DNA of 64,000 bases from Paraburkholderia kururiensis JCM 10599 = LMG 19447 (GTDB taxonomy: Bacteria; Pseudomonadota; Gammaproteobacteria; Burkholderiales; Burkholderiaceae): NCBI RefSeq assembly GCF_003986935.1, contig NZ_RJZE01000010.1:124001-188000 (forward strand). Reading direction: 5' to 3'. A program made the translations under genes and the position numbers. The notes beneath the pieces are model-generated. The model was not told where the DNA came from. It saw only the letters and a program-made list of their open reading frames with translations, and made no database searches. Positions 8,371 through 17,370 of the stretch are shown here, piece after piece (position 1 is the first letter of the stretch; each line of letters opens with the position of its first letter).

Positions 8371-10002
8371 TCATGGTGCACGCAAGGGCTGCTCGGGCAG
8401 CGTGAAGAAGAACGTGGACCCGGCGCCTTCCACCGATTCGACCCACGCCCGCCCGCCGTGCCGCTCCACGGTGCGCCGCACGATGGCAAGGCCGATGCCC
8501 TCGCCTTCGGCCGTGTCGGTGCGCAGACGCGAGAACGCGCGAAACATGCCCGGCAGCGAGCCCGCGGGAATGCCCACGCCATTGTCGCGCACATAGTAGG
8601 TGCGCATGCGAGGGCGCGGCACGGCGGCCGGATCGTGTTCGTCGACGGGCTCTTCCGGTTCGGGGTCGAGCGCGCCCACCTCGATGCGGCCCGGCCGCGC
8701 GGGGTCGAGATAGCGCAGCGCGTTGCCGGTCAACTGGCCGAACACCTGTTCGATCGCCGCCGGGTCGCCCCATGCCGGCGGCAATTCGCGCACCGCTATG
8801 GAGACACCGCGCCCGGCGAGCGTCCCTTCCAGGCCGTCCACGATACGCGCCATCACACGGCCTATGCTCACGCGCTGCCAGTGATACTCCACGCGCCCCG
8901 CGCGCGAAATGCGCAGGAGCGCGTCGATGATGGCCGCCGCCCGGCTCACCGCGTGCCGCACGAACTGCAGCGACTCGCGGATGTCGCCGTCCAGCACTTC
9001 GGCGAGGCGCTCGTGTTCGGGTGCGGGCAGTCGCGCCGTTTCCACCGTGGTGCGCAGGTCGTCGCACGAGACCTGCAGTTCGTTCGAAAACCCTTGCAGG
9101 TTCACGAGCGGCGAGCGCAGGTCGTGCGAGACGCTGTAAATGAACATCTCGTTGTCTTGCGTCTCCTGGCGCAGATGCTCGTTCAGGCGCGCGAGTTCGG
9201 CCGCGCGCGCTTCGAGCTGCGCCTTGAGTTCGGTCTGCTCGCGCTCGGCGCCGCGCAGCCGCGCGCTGGTGTCGTGCAACACGGTGTCGAGTGCCGCGAT
9301 CTCGTCGTTGCCCGACAGCGGCGCGGTGAGCGGCTGGCTGTTGCCGAGCCGCCCGGCATTGGCCGTGAGCACCGCGAGCCGCCTGCCGATGTTGCGCGCG
9401 AACACGAACGCGGAACCCGCCCAGATCAGCATGGATCCCACCACGGCAGCAATCAGCGCGGCCTGCTGGCGCGTGCGCGTGAGCGCGAGCGATGCACGGC
9501 TCTCCGAATCGCGGCGCCGCTCTTCGGTAATGAAATCGTCAAGCTGTGTGCGCACGAGCTGGATTTGCGGCGGCAGCGCATCGTTCTGGGCGTCGGCATA
9601 AGGGCCGATGGTGCGCCCTTCGTAAAGCGCGCTCGCCACGCCCGACACCTCGGTACGCCAGGCCTCTGCCGCAGCGCGCATGCGGTGCACGCGTGCTACC
9701 TGTTCCGGCTGGTTGGCCACGAGATGTTCGAGCTGGCCGAGACGGTCCGAGAAGTCGGCCCAGATGGCGCGCCGGTCGATGAAAGACGGGTCGCCCAGCA
9801 CCACGCCTGTGCGCACGCGCGCCGCCTCGCGCAACAGCGGCTGGGCGAGCGTGGTGGCCTGCCAGAGAACCTGCTGGCTGTCCGCGGCGCCTTTCGCGGC
9901 CTGCATGGCCTCTTCCTGGGTGCCGAACACGAACCCCAACAGCGCCAGTTCGACGGCGCTCGGCACGGCGATCAGCAGCAGACCCTTGGTGAACAGTTTC
10001 AT
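8371..10002 (-). CDS. membrane sensor histidine kinase with CHASE3-like sensor
   Basis: A 543-residue membrane kinase. It has an N-terminal membrane segment (LLLIAVPSAVELALLGFVF), a periplasmic region to about residue 190 resembling CHASE3 (GDPSFIDRRAIW), a second membrane segment (ALIAAVVGSMLIWAGSAFV), a HAMP-like linker and a coiled coil. HisKA follows with YSVSHDLRSPLVN near residue 300, then a HATPase domain (DNGVGIPAGSLPGMF, GEGIGLAIVRR). The start at 10002 places the hydrophobic segment next to the N-terminus; upstream codons would add a charged extension. First gene of the kinase-receiver-hybrid kinase operon. The stimulus is unknown. Confidence 0.85.
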   Translation of the reverse strand: MKLFTKGLLLIAVPSAVELALLGFVFGTQEEAMQAAKGAADSQQVLWQATTLAQPLLREAARVRTGVVLGDPSFIDRRAIWADFSDRLGQLEHLVANQPEQVARVHRMRAAAEAWRTEVSGVASALYEGRTIGPYADAQNDALPPQIQLVRTQLDDFITEERRRDSESRASLALTRTRQQAALIAAVVGSMLIWAGSAFVFARNIGRRLAVLTANAGRLGNSQPLTAPLSGNDEIAALDTVLHDTSARLRGAEREQTELKAQLEARAAELARLNEHLRQETQDNEMFIYSVSHDLRSPLVNLQGFSNELQVSCDDLRTTVETARLPAPEHERLAEVLDGDIRESLQFVRHAVSRAAAIIDALLRISRAGRVEYHWQRVSIGRVMARIVDGLEGTLAGRGVSIAVRELPPAWGDPAAIEQVFGQLTGNALRYLDPARPGRIEVGALDPEPEEPVDEHDPAAVPRPRMRTYYVRDNGVGIPAGSLPGMFRAFSRLRTDTAEGEGIGLAIVRRTVERHGGRAWVESVEGAGSTFFFTLPEQPLRAP

Positions 10003-10495
10003 CGATAGGCGTCCAGGTTGCCGAATCGTGCGCTCGCGGCTCTTATGCTCTTGTGCACTTCTGCACGACATGCGCGACGCTGCGGGCCGCGCCCGAACGG
10101 ATAGACAGGCGCACCGCGAGGGCGGGAACTTCGCATGTACGGAAGCGGCCCATTATCCTGTTGAACGGCAGATATTTCAACGACCCGCCCTGCAAGCGCC
10201 AGCGCACATAAGGCACACACTAACCGCGTGCAAGACGGCCTTTTTTATGGGGCCTGCATGCACTGCGCGGGCATGCCGGTCTATATTATGGCTACAGACA
10301 GAAGTCCGGAGACGCCTGCAGCGCGGCGCGCGGTCCGGCATGAGACGTGCGGTGCACATGAGTCGGACAGTTGGTCGAATCATCGTGAATCCGGCATTTT
10401 CGTATGCTATAAAAGATCGACGTGCGGCGCGCGAGGCCGGGAGTGGTCGCATGAGAACGCTGCGTTTGTTGCAATTCCTTTTCAGGCGAATGTTT
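10003..10495. other. intergenic region between divergent signalling operon and unknown small gene
   Basis: About 490 bp without a convincing gene. It must hold the promoter of the minus-strand kinase operon and that of the plus-strand gene. I see an extended -10 candidate at 10405-10413, an AT-rich patch around 10280-10290 and no conserved RNA motif. Confidence 0.6.
10405..10413 (+). promoter_or_regulatory. extended -10 element upstream of the unknown 150-aa gene
   Basis: TGC-TATAAA (10405-10413) is a TGn-extended -10; no good -35 is seen at 16-18 bp. The implied leader is about 75 nt. Confidence 0.4.
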
Positions 10496-10948
10496 ATGTC
10501 CTTCCCGAAGAAGCGTAAGCGCGTGAAGGCGGACAGCGACGAGTCCTTTCTCGCCGTACTCACGCATTTCAAACCGTTCGGCCAGCTCGACACGAAGATC
10601 GCGCGTGCGCGCGCTCAGGACGAGCCCGTGCTCTATGCGCATGTCCTCCCCGGACTCGACGTGCTGTTGTGCAGCGTGCGCGGCGCGCAGCCGCCCTACC
10701 CGGCCACCGCGGAGTTGCGCCGCCGCTGTATCGAATCCATTGCGAATGCCCTCGAGCAGCCGCTCGACGGTCTCGAGAACGGTGGCTATTGGTATGAGGC
10801 CGACGGTTTCGGCTTCCTTGTCTTTGCGAGCCGCGCTCGCGGGCGGATTCTGCCCGAGTTCGGCGCTACGCGCGCAGGGCTCGCCGCCCGTCGTGGCGCG
10901 CGGCGCCAGGACGCGGCGGGCGACGCCACGCCGCGCTCGCTGCGCTAG
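10496..10948 (+). CDS. conserved-looking hypothetical protein, 150 aa
   Basis: I do not recognise this protein. It begins with a strongly basic stretch (FPKKRKRVKADSDE). A mixed alpha/beta central part follows (HFKPFGQLDTKIARARAQDE, VLPGLDVLLCSVRG, GGYWYEADGFGFLVFASRAR), then a basic C-terminus rich in Arg/Ala. No signal peptide or membrane segment is evident. Codon use and GC resemble the neighbours. ATG codons at 10451, 10490 and 10496 are all in frame; 10496 is chosen because AGG at 10484 then has a 9-nt spacing. It is transcribed away from the signalling operon and toward the AsmA-like gene. Confidence 0.65.
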   Translation: MSFPKKRKRVKADSDESFLAVLTHFKPFGQLDTKIARARAQDEPVLYAHVLPGLDVLLCSVRGAQPPYPATAELRRRCIESIANALEQPLDGLENGGYWYEADGFGFLVFASRARGRILPEFGATRAGLAARRGARRQDAAGDATPRSLR

Positions 10949-10959
10949 GGTCTGCTGCG

Positions 10960-10989
10960 CCGGGCCTGGTCAGTTCATAACAGGCCCGG
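10960..10989. terminator. inverted repeat between convergent genes
   Basis: CCGGGCCTG (10960-10968) pairs perfectly with CAGGCCCGG (10981-10989) around a 12-nt loop. It lies between the ends of the 150-aa gene and the AsmA-like gene. No T run follows, so a terminator role is only plausible. Confidence 0.4.
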
Positions 10990-11044
10990 GCGTCGCTTGA
11001 ACACTTCCAGCTAAATCCTGGGTAAGCCCTGCTGGTCCGGCCTG

Positions 11045-13591
11045 CTATCGCGAGGCCGCACCACCTGGCGCGTGCGCGCCCGTGCCCGCCGGCGGTAGAC
11101 GCGGCGCCTTCTCCTTCTGTCCCGGCGGCGGAGCCGTGGGCTGCTGTCGCATCTGCGCGAGCAGATTGGCGCACGGCAACGGCTGGTTGTTGCTTGGGGC
11201 GATGAGCGGAATCAGCGCTGCGAACGGATTGAGCAACCCGAGCCCCACCATCGCCCCGCCGCGCAACGCGAGCGCGGCGGCGTCCACGCCGACGTGCGGG
11301 TCTTTGAACGTGCCTTTCACGTAGAGCGGCGAGCGCAGCGAGAACACACGAAAGCCCTTTGTATGGGGATGAATGTGGAGATCCATCGACTCGTCGTGAA
11401 GATTCACCTTGCCGTCGATGTTGATCACCGCGTCCTCGGTATCGAGTGCGAACACGCGCGAGTCGAGCACGCCGTCGGTCGCGACGAAATCCGCGGCGGC
11501 GCAGTTGATCTTCACGTCGCGCGTGCCGAAGAGCTTTTCATAGACCACGTTCGCCACGTTGAGCCCCGCCGCTTCCATGAGCAGCAGGCTGATGGTGCCC
11601 TGCGTCACGAGCGCCTTCACCTCGCCATTCGAGGTGGCGGCAAGCGCGGCGGGCGAATTGCCGGTGGCCGTGAGCGACGCGTCGCCGTTGATCTCGCCGA
11701 GCGCCGATTGCATCGACTTCACGCCCGGAAACAGCTGTTTGAGCTTCAGGTGACGCGCCGCGGTGGCGAAACGCCCCTTGAGCGGCACGCCGCTGCCGTC
11801 GAGGTCGATATTCGAATCCAGCGTGCCGCCCGCCACGCCGAAGCGCAGCGGCTGTAGCGAGAGCGCGCCGTCGCGCAGCAGCACGTGCGTGTAGAGGTCC
11901 GTGATCGGCAGGTTCGCGTTCTTGATGATGCGCCGGCCCGTGAGCGTCACGTCCGCGTCAATGGCCTTCCAGCGGTCGGTGCGAAATGCCTCGACGGGAA
12001 TCACGCGGTCCGCCGGCTGCTTCGAGACGTCGCCGCGCTTGCGCTTGCTCGCGTTGGTATCGGCGCCGATGATCGGCGCGAGGTCGGAGAACTGCAGCAG
12101 GTTCGACACCAGCTGGCCTTGCAGCAGCGGCCGCGGCTGACGCTGGAACCACGCCAGCGTGCCGTTGAGATCGCTGCCGCCCACGCGGCCCGTGAAATTC
12201 TCGTAGCGGAACACGTTGCCGTCGCGCTTGAACTGGCCGACGAGCCGGCCATCCGTCGCGTAAGGCGGCGTCTCGGGCAACGTGATGCCGGTGAGCGTGT
12301 AGAGATGCGCCATGCTTGCGCCTTGCAGCCACAGGCGCAGATCGACGGCCGCGAGGTGCGCGGGATCGGTGATCGTGCCCACGAGCGCAATGTGCGTGTC
12401 GCCCGCGCGTACGTCGGCCTGCACGGGGAACGGGCGATTCGCGTCTTGCAGCGCGAGTATGCCGCCCAGCTTGCCGGTGCCGGAGACGGGCGCGTGGTTG
12501 TAGGTGCCCTTCAGCGTCCAGCCGATGGCGTAGAGCGGTGCGGCGGCAGGCGTGGCAGTAGCGCGGCCGGCTTCGCTTGCACTGGCGGTGCTGCTTGAAC
12601 TGGCGGTGCTGCTTGAACTGGCGGTGCTGCTTGAACTGCCGGCGCTGCTTGAACTGGCGGAGCCGCTGCCCGCCGAGGCGATCGCGCTCGCCGACGCTGC
12701 CGCGCTCGCCGAGGCCACCGGAGCCTTGGCCGCCGACCCCGAACTGACCGAACCTGGCGTGCCCGGAGCCGACGCAGCCGCCGTCCGCGAACCGGAAGCG
12801 GCCGCGGTCGCGCCCGGAACCGAAGCGCCAGAAGCCCCTGGAGCGCCGGAAGCCCCCGAAGCCTCGACAGCCTCCGACGCCTCGATTGCCTTCGCCTGGG
12901 CCGCCAGCCGCGCCGCGCCCGCTTTGCCCACCATCTGCGCCGACGCGTTGCGCGACGCATTTTCCTGCGCCGCCATCACGTCGCCGATCGGAATCGCCTG
13001 GCCCAGCGTGTCCACGGTCAGTTGCACGTCGGCCTTCGTTTTCTGGTCCGCATACGCGACATAGCCTTTGGCGAACGCGACATCGTGCAGATCCAGCTTC
13101 CAGGTGGACGGCCCGCTCGACGACGGCAGCTTGAAGGTCCAGTTGTTGCGGTCGTCCTGGGTACGCTCCAGATCGACGGACGGATTCACGAGGTTGATCA
13201 CCGGCACCACGATGCGATGTGCGAGGAGCGGCAGCAGCTCGACCTCGAAGTCGATCTCGTCGAGCGTCGCGAAGTAGCGCGTCTTCGCCCAGTCGGGATT
13301 GGCCACGGTGATGTGCGCCGCCGAAAAGCGCGGCCACGGCACCCATGCGCGCCAGCCGGTCTCGCCCACCGGATGTCGCCAGCCCAGCTTGAGGTCGCCT
13401 TCGATGCGCAAGGTGCGGCCGATCGCCTGGCTCACCTTGTCGTCCACCCAGGGGCGGGCGCGGTTCCAGTCGAACGTGAGAAATACCACAGCGACCACGG
13501 CGACGAGGACAGCGACGAGCGCTACGAGCCATGCGATGATCTTGCCGACGCGTCGGCCGGGAGTGCGCGCGGGGGTCTGCTCCGGCGTCAT
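11045..13591 (-). CDS. AsmA family protein
   Basis: An 848-residue envelope protein of the AsmA family, which in other bacteria is linked to outer-membrane lipid and protein homeostasis. A membrane anchor sits near the N-terminus (IIAWLVALVAVLVAVVAVVF). The AsmA N-terminal signature follows (GRTLRIEGDLKLGWRHP, ITVANPDWAKTRYFATLDEI), and a C-terminal AsmA_2 domain holds LNGTLAWFQRQPRP and GEINGDASLTATGNSPAAL. Between them, roughly residues 200-350 are a low-complexity Ala/Ser/Thr linker that includes four 18-bp DNA repeats. The start at 13591 has GGAG 6 nt upstream and puts the anchor 20 residues in. It is divergent from fetA with 231 bp between. Confidence 0.85.
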   Translation of the reverse strand: MTPEQTPARTPGRRVGKIIAWLVALVAVLVAVVAVVFLTFDWNRARPWVDDKVSQAIGRTLRIEGDLKLGWRHPVGETGWRAWVPWPRFSAAHITVANPDWAKTRYFATLDEIDFEVELLPLLAHRIVVPVINLVNPSVDLERTQDDRNNWTFKLPSSSGPSTWKLDLHDVAFAKGYVAYADQKTKADVQLTVDTLGQAIPIGDVMAAQENASRNASAQMVGKAGAARLAAQAKAIEASEAVEASGASGAPGASGASVPGATAAASGSRTAAASAPGTPGSVSSGSAAKAPVASASAAASASAIASAGSGSASSSSAGSSSSTASSSSTASSSSTASASEAGRATATPAAAPLYAIGWTLKGTYNHAPVSGTGKLGGILALQDANRPFPVQADVRAGDTHIALVGTITDPAHLAAVDLRLWLQGASMAHLYTLTGITLPETPPYATDGRLVGQFKRDGNVFRYENFTGRVGGSDLNGTLAWFQRQPRPLLQGQLVSNLLQFSDLAPIIGADTNASKRKRGDVSKQPADRVIPVEAFRTDRWKAIDADVTLTGRRIIKNANLPITDLYTHVLLRDGALSLQPLRFGVAGGTLDSNIDLDGSGVPLKGRFATAARHLKLKQLFPGVKSMQSALGEINGDASLTATGNSPAALAATSNGEVKALVTQGTISLLLMEAAGLNVANVVYEKLFGTRDVKINCAAADFVATDGVLDSRVFALDTEDAVINIDGKVNLHDESMDLHIHPHTKGFRVFSLRSPLYVKGTFKDPHVGVDAAALALRGGAMVGLGLLNPFAALIPLIAPSNNQPLPCANLLAQMRQQPTAPPPGQKEKAPRLPPAGTGAHAPGGAASR
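12582..12653. repeat. 18-bp tandem repeat, four copies, inside the AsmA-like gene
   Basis: The unit ctggcggtgctgcttgaa is repeated four times (the fourth with three changes). On the coding strand it specifies a six-residue Ser-Ser-Ser-Ser-Thr-Ala-type unit in the disordered linker. Copy number could change without frameshift. Confidence 0.9.
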
Positions 13592-13822
13592 GCCTGCTCC
13601 GTTGTGTTTTTGACCGTTTATAAGGGCGGCAGCAGGGTCCGTGCCCGCCGCAGCGGCCAGTCCGCTTTCACGCCCCGAAGGCTCCGTATGATGCCGCAGC
13701 GCGGCATGCCCCGCAAACCGCGGCCCGGCCTCGTGCGGGCCGCCCGCGAAGCCATCCGGCCACGGACGAAGAAACCACGCGAGCGGTGCCGCCGCGCCGC
13801 AGGTCCCCGAATAACCGCGCCC

Positions 13823-14647
13823 ATGACCGATACGCCCCTTCTCGAAGCCCGCGCCATCGTGCGCCGCGATGCCGAGCGCGGCCAGCTGCTGCTCCACGCC
13901 GCCAGCCTCGCGCTGCATGCGGGCGACCGCGCCGCCGTCACCGGTCCCTCCGGTTCGGGCAAGAGCGTGCTGCTGCGCGCGCTCGCCCTGCTCGATCCGC
14001 TCGATGGCGGCGACGTGTGGTGGCACGGCCAACCCGTCTCGCGCGAGGCGATGCCGCGCTACCGGCGCAACGTCGCCTACATCCGCCAGCGCCCCGCCAT
14101 GCTGGACGGCACCGTGGAAGACAACCTGCGCTATCCGTATGCGCTGCGCGTCTACCGCGACGTTTCGTTCGACCGCGAGCGCGCCGCGGCACTCGTGCGC
14201 GCGGCGGGACGCGGCGACGACTTCCTCGCGCGGCGAGCAAGCGAACTCTCCGGCGGCGAAGCGCAGATTGCGGCGCTCGTGCGCGTGCTGCAACTCGAAC
14301 CGCAAGTGCTGCTGCTCGACGAACCCACGGCGTCGCTCGACCCCGAGTCGTCGCGCGCCATCGAATCGCTCGTGCTCGCATGGTTCGAGGCCTGCGACAG
14401 CGGTACGACCCAACGCGCCGCGATCTGGGTCTCGCACGATCCCGCCCAGGCGCAACGCGTCAGCAACCGGCATCTCACGATGCGCGCCGGCGTGCTCGGC
14501 GGAATGGACGCGAACGCAGAAACGGACGCGAACGCAGAAGCGCCCGCCGCCGCGGCCACGGCGCCGCCAGAAACCCGGCCCCGGCACGAAGGCAAGCAAC
14601 CCGCGACGCAGCCCGATCCGACCATTCCGAAGGAGTCCCCGCGATGA
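13823..14647 (+). CDS. fetA: ABC exporter ATPase, FetA/YbbL type
   Basis: A 274-residue ABC ATPase. Walker A is GPSGSGKSVLLRAL, the signature is LSGGEAQIAALVR, and Walker B is VLLLDEPTASLDPESS, followed by VSHDPAQ. The last 50 residues are an Ala/Glu/Pro-rich tail not needed for the fold. The stop overlaps the ATG of the following membrane gene (ATGA at 14644-14647), so the two are translationally coupled. FetAB in E. coli is implicated in iron export and peroxide tolerance; the assignment rests on the neighbour being a clear FetB homologue. The start at 13823 begins the fold directly; no good ribosome site is seen. Confidence 0.85.
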   Translation: MTDTPLLEARAIVRRDAERGQLLLHAASLALHAGDRAAVTGPSGSGKSVLLRALALLDPLDGGDVWWHGQPVSREAMPRYRRNVAYIRQRPAMLDGTVEDNLRYPYALRVYRDVSFDRERAAALVRAAGRGDDFLARRASELSGGEAQIAALVRVLQLEPQVLLLDEPTASLDPESSRAIESLVLAWFEACDSGTTQRAAIWVSHDPAQAQRVSNRHLTMRAGVLGGMDANAETDANAEAPAAAATAPPETRPRHEGKQPATQPDPTIPKESPR

Positions 14648-15456
14648 ACACGAGTCTGCAAAACCTCAGCCTCGTCGACGTCGGCATCGCGGCGTTGCTG
14701 ATCGTGGTGAACGGCGCGGTGTCGGTGCTGCTCAAGCTCGATCTCGAACGCAAGCTCGCCTGGGCCGCGGTGCGCACCGTGGTGCAGCTGCTCGCGATCG
14801 GCTACGTGCTCGGATGGGTGTTCCAGTACGACCGCTGGTACGCCGTGCTGCCGTTGATGGCGCTGATGACGCTGATCGCGGGCTTCGCGGGCGCGCAGCG
14901 CGGCTCGCGCACCTATGCGGGCCAGCGCGCGGACAGCATCGTCTCGATTTGGGTCAGTTCGTGGCTCGTGGCGGCCGTCGGGCTCTTCGTCGTGATTCGC
15001 ATTCGGCCGTGGTACGCGCCGCAATACGCGATTCCGATACTCGGCATGATTCTCGGCAACACGCTGACCGGTGTGTCGCTCGGCGTGGAGCGCATGACCG
15101 AAGAACTCACGGCCCGGCGCGACCGCGTCGAAATGGCGCTCGCACTAGGCGCGACGCGTTGGGAAGCGGCGCAGGAGCCCGCGCGCCAGGCGGTGCGGGC
15201 CGGCATGATTCCCACGCTCAACCAGATGGCCGTGGTGGGCGTGGTCAGCCTGCCCGGCATGATGACGGGCCAGGTGCTCGCGGGGCAATCGCCGCTGCAG
15301 GCCGTGCGCTACCAGATCGTGATCATGTTCCTGATCGCCGCGTCGTCGGCGCTCGGTACCGTGGGCGCCGTGCTGCTTACCTACCGGCACCTGTTCTCGG
15401 CCGAGCACCGCTTTCTCGCGGCGCGGCTCGTGGAGCGAACGGCGGGCCGCGCCTAG
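14644..15456 (+). CDS. fetB: ABC exporter permease, FetB/YbbM type
   Basis: A 270-residue integral membrane protein with about seven hydrophobic segments and the UPF0014 (FetB) hallmarks: GNTLTGVSLGVERMTEEL, MALALGATRWEAAQEPAR and VVSLPGMMTGQVLAGQSP. It pairs with the ATPase upstream (4-bp overlap) to form a probable metal/iron exporter in the inner membrane. Its stop codon overlaps the stop of the convergent secreted protein gene within a single CTAG, leaving no intergenic base for a terminator. Confidence 0.92.
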   Translation: MNTSLQNLSLVDVGIAALLIVVNGAVSVLLKLDLERKLAWAAVRTVVQLLAIGYVLGWVFQYDRWYAVLPLMALMTLIAGFAGAQRGSRTYAGQRADSIVSIWVSSWLVAAVGLFVVIRIRPWYAPQYAIPILGMILGNTLTGVSLGVERMTEELTARRDRVEMALALGATRWEAAQEPARQAVRAGMIPTLNQMAVVGVVSLPGMMTGQVLAGQSPLQAVRYQIVIMFLIAASSALGTVGAVLLTYRHLFSAEHRFLAARLVERTAGRA

Positions 15457-16013
15457 CGTTTGGCAGACACGCTGACCTGCGTGCCGTCAGTGAGCGTGAC
15501 GGTCTTCACCGTGCCATTGGTGGGCATCGCGAAGCGCAGCACCTGGTTCGTCGCTGCGAAGGTCGGACAGGTCAGCGTCTTGCCGCCGCTCTTCACCGTC
15601 GCCTTGCCGCGCGGCGCCTGCGCCTGGAAGCTCAACTGCACGGTAGCCGTGCCGTCGCTCGCGACGATGGGCGCAAGGCGAATCCGCGTCTGACGCAGCA
15701 GCGCCCCGTTCGCGTCGAGCGGCAGGTCCGCGTAGCCGGGGCATTGGTTGTTCACGCTCACGGAGCCGCCGGGCGGCACGGTCTTCCACGTGAAGTCGTC
15801 GGTCTGGCCGGACCGCAGCGTGCGCGTCTCCTGCGCGTTGCCGAACTCCTTCGACACGACCTTGACGGTGTACTGGATGGGACCGTCGGGCGGCGTCTGC
15901 GACGTCACCTTGACGGGCGGCGCGGCCTCGGCCTTCGTCATGAATCCGCCTCCCGAAACGACGGCAAGTACGGCTGCGGTAACAACGGCCCGGCGTGTAC
16001 GGCGGGAGCTCAT
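15453..16013 (-). CDS. secreted/periplasmic hypothetical protein, 186 aa
   Basis: I cannot assign a function. The N-terminus is a good Sec signal peptide: RRTRRAVV, then a hydrophobic stretch, then MTKAEAAPP with a likely AEA/A cleavage. The mature part is about 155 residues of beta-rich, Thr/Val/Gly-rich sequence with short motifs such as IQYTVKVVSKEFGNAQ and NNQCPGYADLPLD. Cys occurs in the latter motif and in LTCPTF, so one disulfide is possible. AAGGAGG lies just upstream of the ATG at 16013 and settles the start. Convergent with fetB; the two stops share CTAG. The protein looks like a conserved Burkholderia secreted family. Confidence 0.75.
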   Translation of the reverse strand: MSSRRTRRAVVTAAVLAVVSGGGFMTKAEAAPPVKVTSQTPPDGPIQYTVKVVSKEFGNAQETRTLRSGQTDDFTWKTVPPGGSVSVNNQCPGYADLPLDANGALLRQTRIRLAPIVASDGTATVQLSFQAQAPRGKATVKSGGKTLTCPTFAATNQVLRFAMPTNGTVKTVTLTDGTQVSVSAKR

Positions 16014-16208
16014 ACCTCACCTCCTTGTTGTGGCGCCGCGCCATCGCGCGTTCAAACGGCCACGCATGCGGCGCGGTGCTGCCTTCCAGTCTTAGGGTGT
16101 CCTGCCAGTCTAACGCCACCCTGCGACGGCCGCGACGCGCACCGATTCAGGTATTCCCCCGCTTGTCGCCGCGCGTTTTTTGCGCGTGGCCCCGCCGCCC
16201 GGACCCGC

Positions 16209-16241
16209 GCATGAACCCCGCATGAGCCCCGCATGAGCCCA
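16209..16241. repeat. 11-bp tandem repeat, three copies
   Basis: gcatgaacccc, gcatgagcccc and gcatgagccca follow each other just beyond the 3' end of the oxidoreductase gene. No T run or strong hairpin goes with them. Confidence 0.75.
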
Positions 16242-16251
16242 TGTGCCGTGC

Positions 16252-17268
16252 TCAGAACCCCGACAGCACGACCTTCCCGATGGCGCGCCCCGCCTCCAGC
16301 AGTTGATGCGCATGCCTCACGTTCTGCGCGTTGATCGTGCCCAGATGCTGGCCTACGGTGGTGCGCAGCGTGCCCGCATCCACGAGGCGCGCGACTTCGC
16401 CCAGCAGACGGTGCTGTTCGATCATGTCGGGCGTGCCGAACATGGAGCGCGTGAACATGAACTCCCAGTGAAAGGACGCGCTCTTCGCCTTGAGCAGTTC
16501 GACCGGCACGGGCTTCGCGTTCTCGACGATCGTGCAGATGGCGCCCTGCGGCTTCACGATCTGCGCGGCGGCCGGGAAGTGGGCGTCCGTGTCGTTGAAG
16601 AGCAGCACGTAGTCCACCTGTTCGAAGCCTGCCGCTTTCATCTGCGCGGGCATGTCGCCGTAGTGGTCGACGATGTGGTCCGCGCCGAGCCCGCGCGCCC
16701 ATTTCGCCGATTCGGGCCGCGACGCCGTGGCGATCACCGTGAGCTTCGCGAGCCGTTTCGCGAGCTGGATGCCGATGGAGCCCACGCCGCCGGCGCCGCC
16801 CACGATCAGCACGGACCGGCCCGCATCGGCGCCTTCCGGCGACACGCCGAGCCGGTCGAACAATGCCTCCCACGCCGTGATCGCGGTGAGCGGCAAAGCT
16901 GCGGCGTGCGTGAAGTCGAGCGAGGCGGGCTTGCTGCCCACGATGCGTTCATCCACGACGTGGTATTCGCTGTTCGCGCCCGGCCGCGTGATGCTGCCCG
17001 CGTAGAACACCGGGTCGCCCACCTTGAAGAGTTCGACCTCGGGGCCTACGGCGGCCACCGTGCCCGCAGCGTCCCAGCCTAGGATGCGCGGCGCTTTCTC
17101 CACCGTGTCTTTCGGTGCACGCACCTTGTAGTCCACGGGATTGACGGAGATCGCCTCGACTTTCACGAGTAAATCGCGCCCTTGCGGCTCGGGCGTGGGG
17201 ACGTCCACGTCGACGAGTGCTTCGGGATGGTCGACGGGCAGATAACGATAAAGACCAACAGCTTTCAT
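16252..17268 (-). CDS. zinc-type alcohol dehydrogenase-like oxidoreductase (ZADH/quinone reductase family)
   Basis: A 338-residue medium-chain dehydrogenase/reductase. It has a GroES-like N-terminal half with SVNPVDYKVRAP and ILGWDAAGTV, and a Rossmann half with IVGGAGGVGSIGIQLAK. The structural zinc cysteines are missing and the NADPH-binding pattern is that of quinone oxidoreductases. It matches the 'zinc-binding alcohol dehydrogenase family protein' group that reduces quinones or enones with NADPH; the substrate is unknown. The start at 17268 (MKAVGLYRYLP) has AGGAG 7 nt upstream. It is a single gene between two repeat-bearing spacers. Confidence 0.85.
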   Translation of the reverse strand: MKAVGLYRYLPVDHPEALVDVDVPTPEPQGRDLLVKVEAISVNPVDYKVRAPKDTVEKAPRILGWDAAGTVAAVGPEVELFKVGDPVFYAGSITRPGANSEYHVVDERIVGSKPASLDFTHAAALPLTAITAWEALFDRLGVSPEGADAGRSVLIVGGAGGVGSIGIQLAKRLAKLTVIATASRPESAKWARGLGADHIVDHYGDMPAQMKAAGFEQVDYVLLFNDTDAHFPAAAQIVKPQGAICTIVENAKPVPVELLKAKSASFHWEFMFTRSMFGTPDMIEQHRLLGEVARLVDAGTLRTTVGQHLGTINAQNVRHAHQLLEAGRAIGKVVLSGF

Positions 17269-17370
17269 CCGAGGCTCCTTGCTGGAATGGAATGGTGCGC
17301 CGGGCGCGGCACATGCCACGAGCGCGGCTGACGGCAGTCCGCTTCCCCCGATCTCGGCTCGCGTGCCCGG

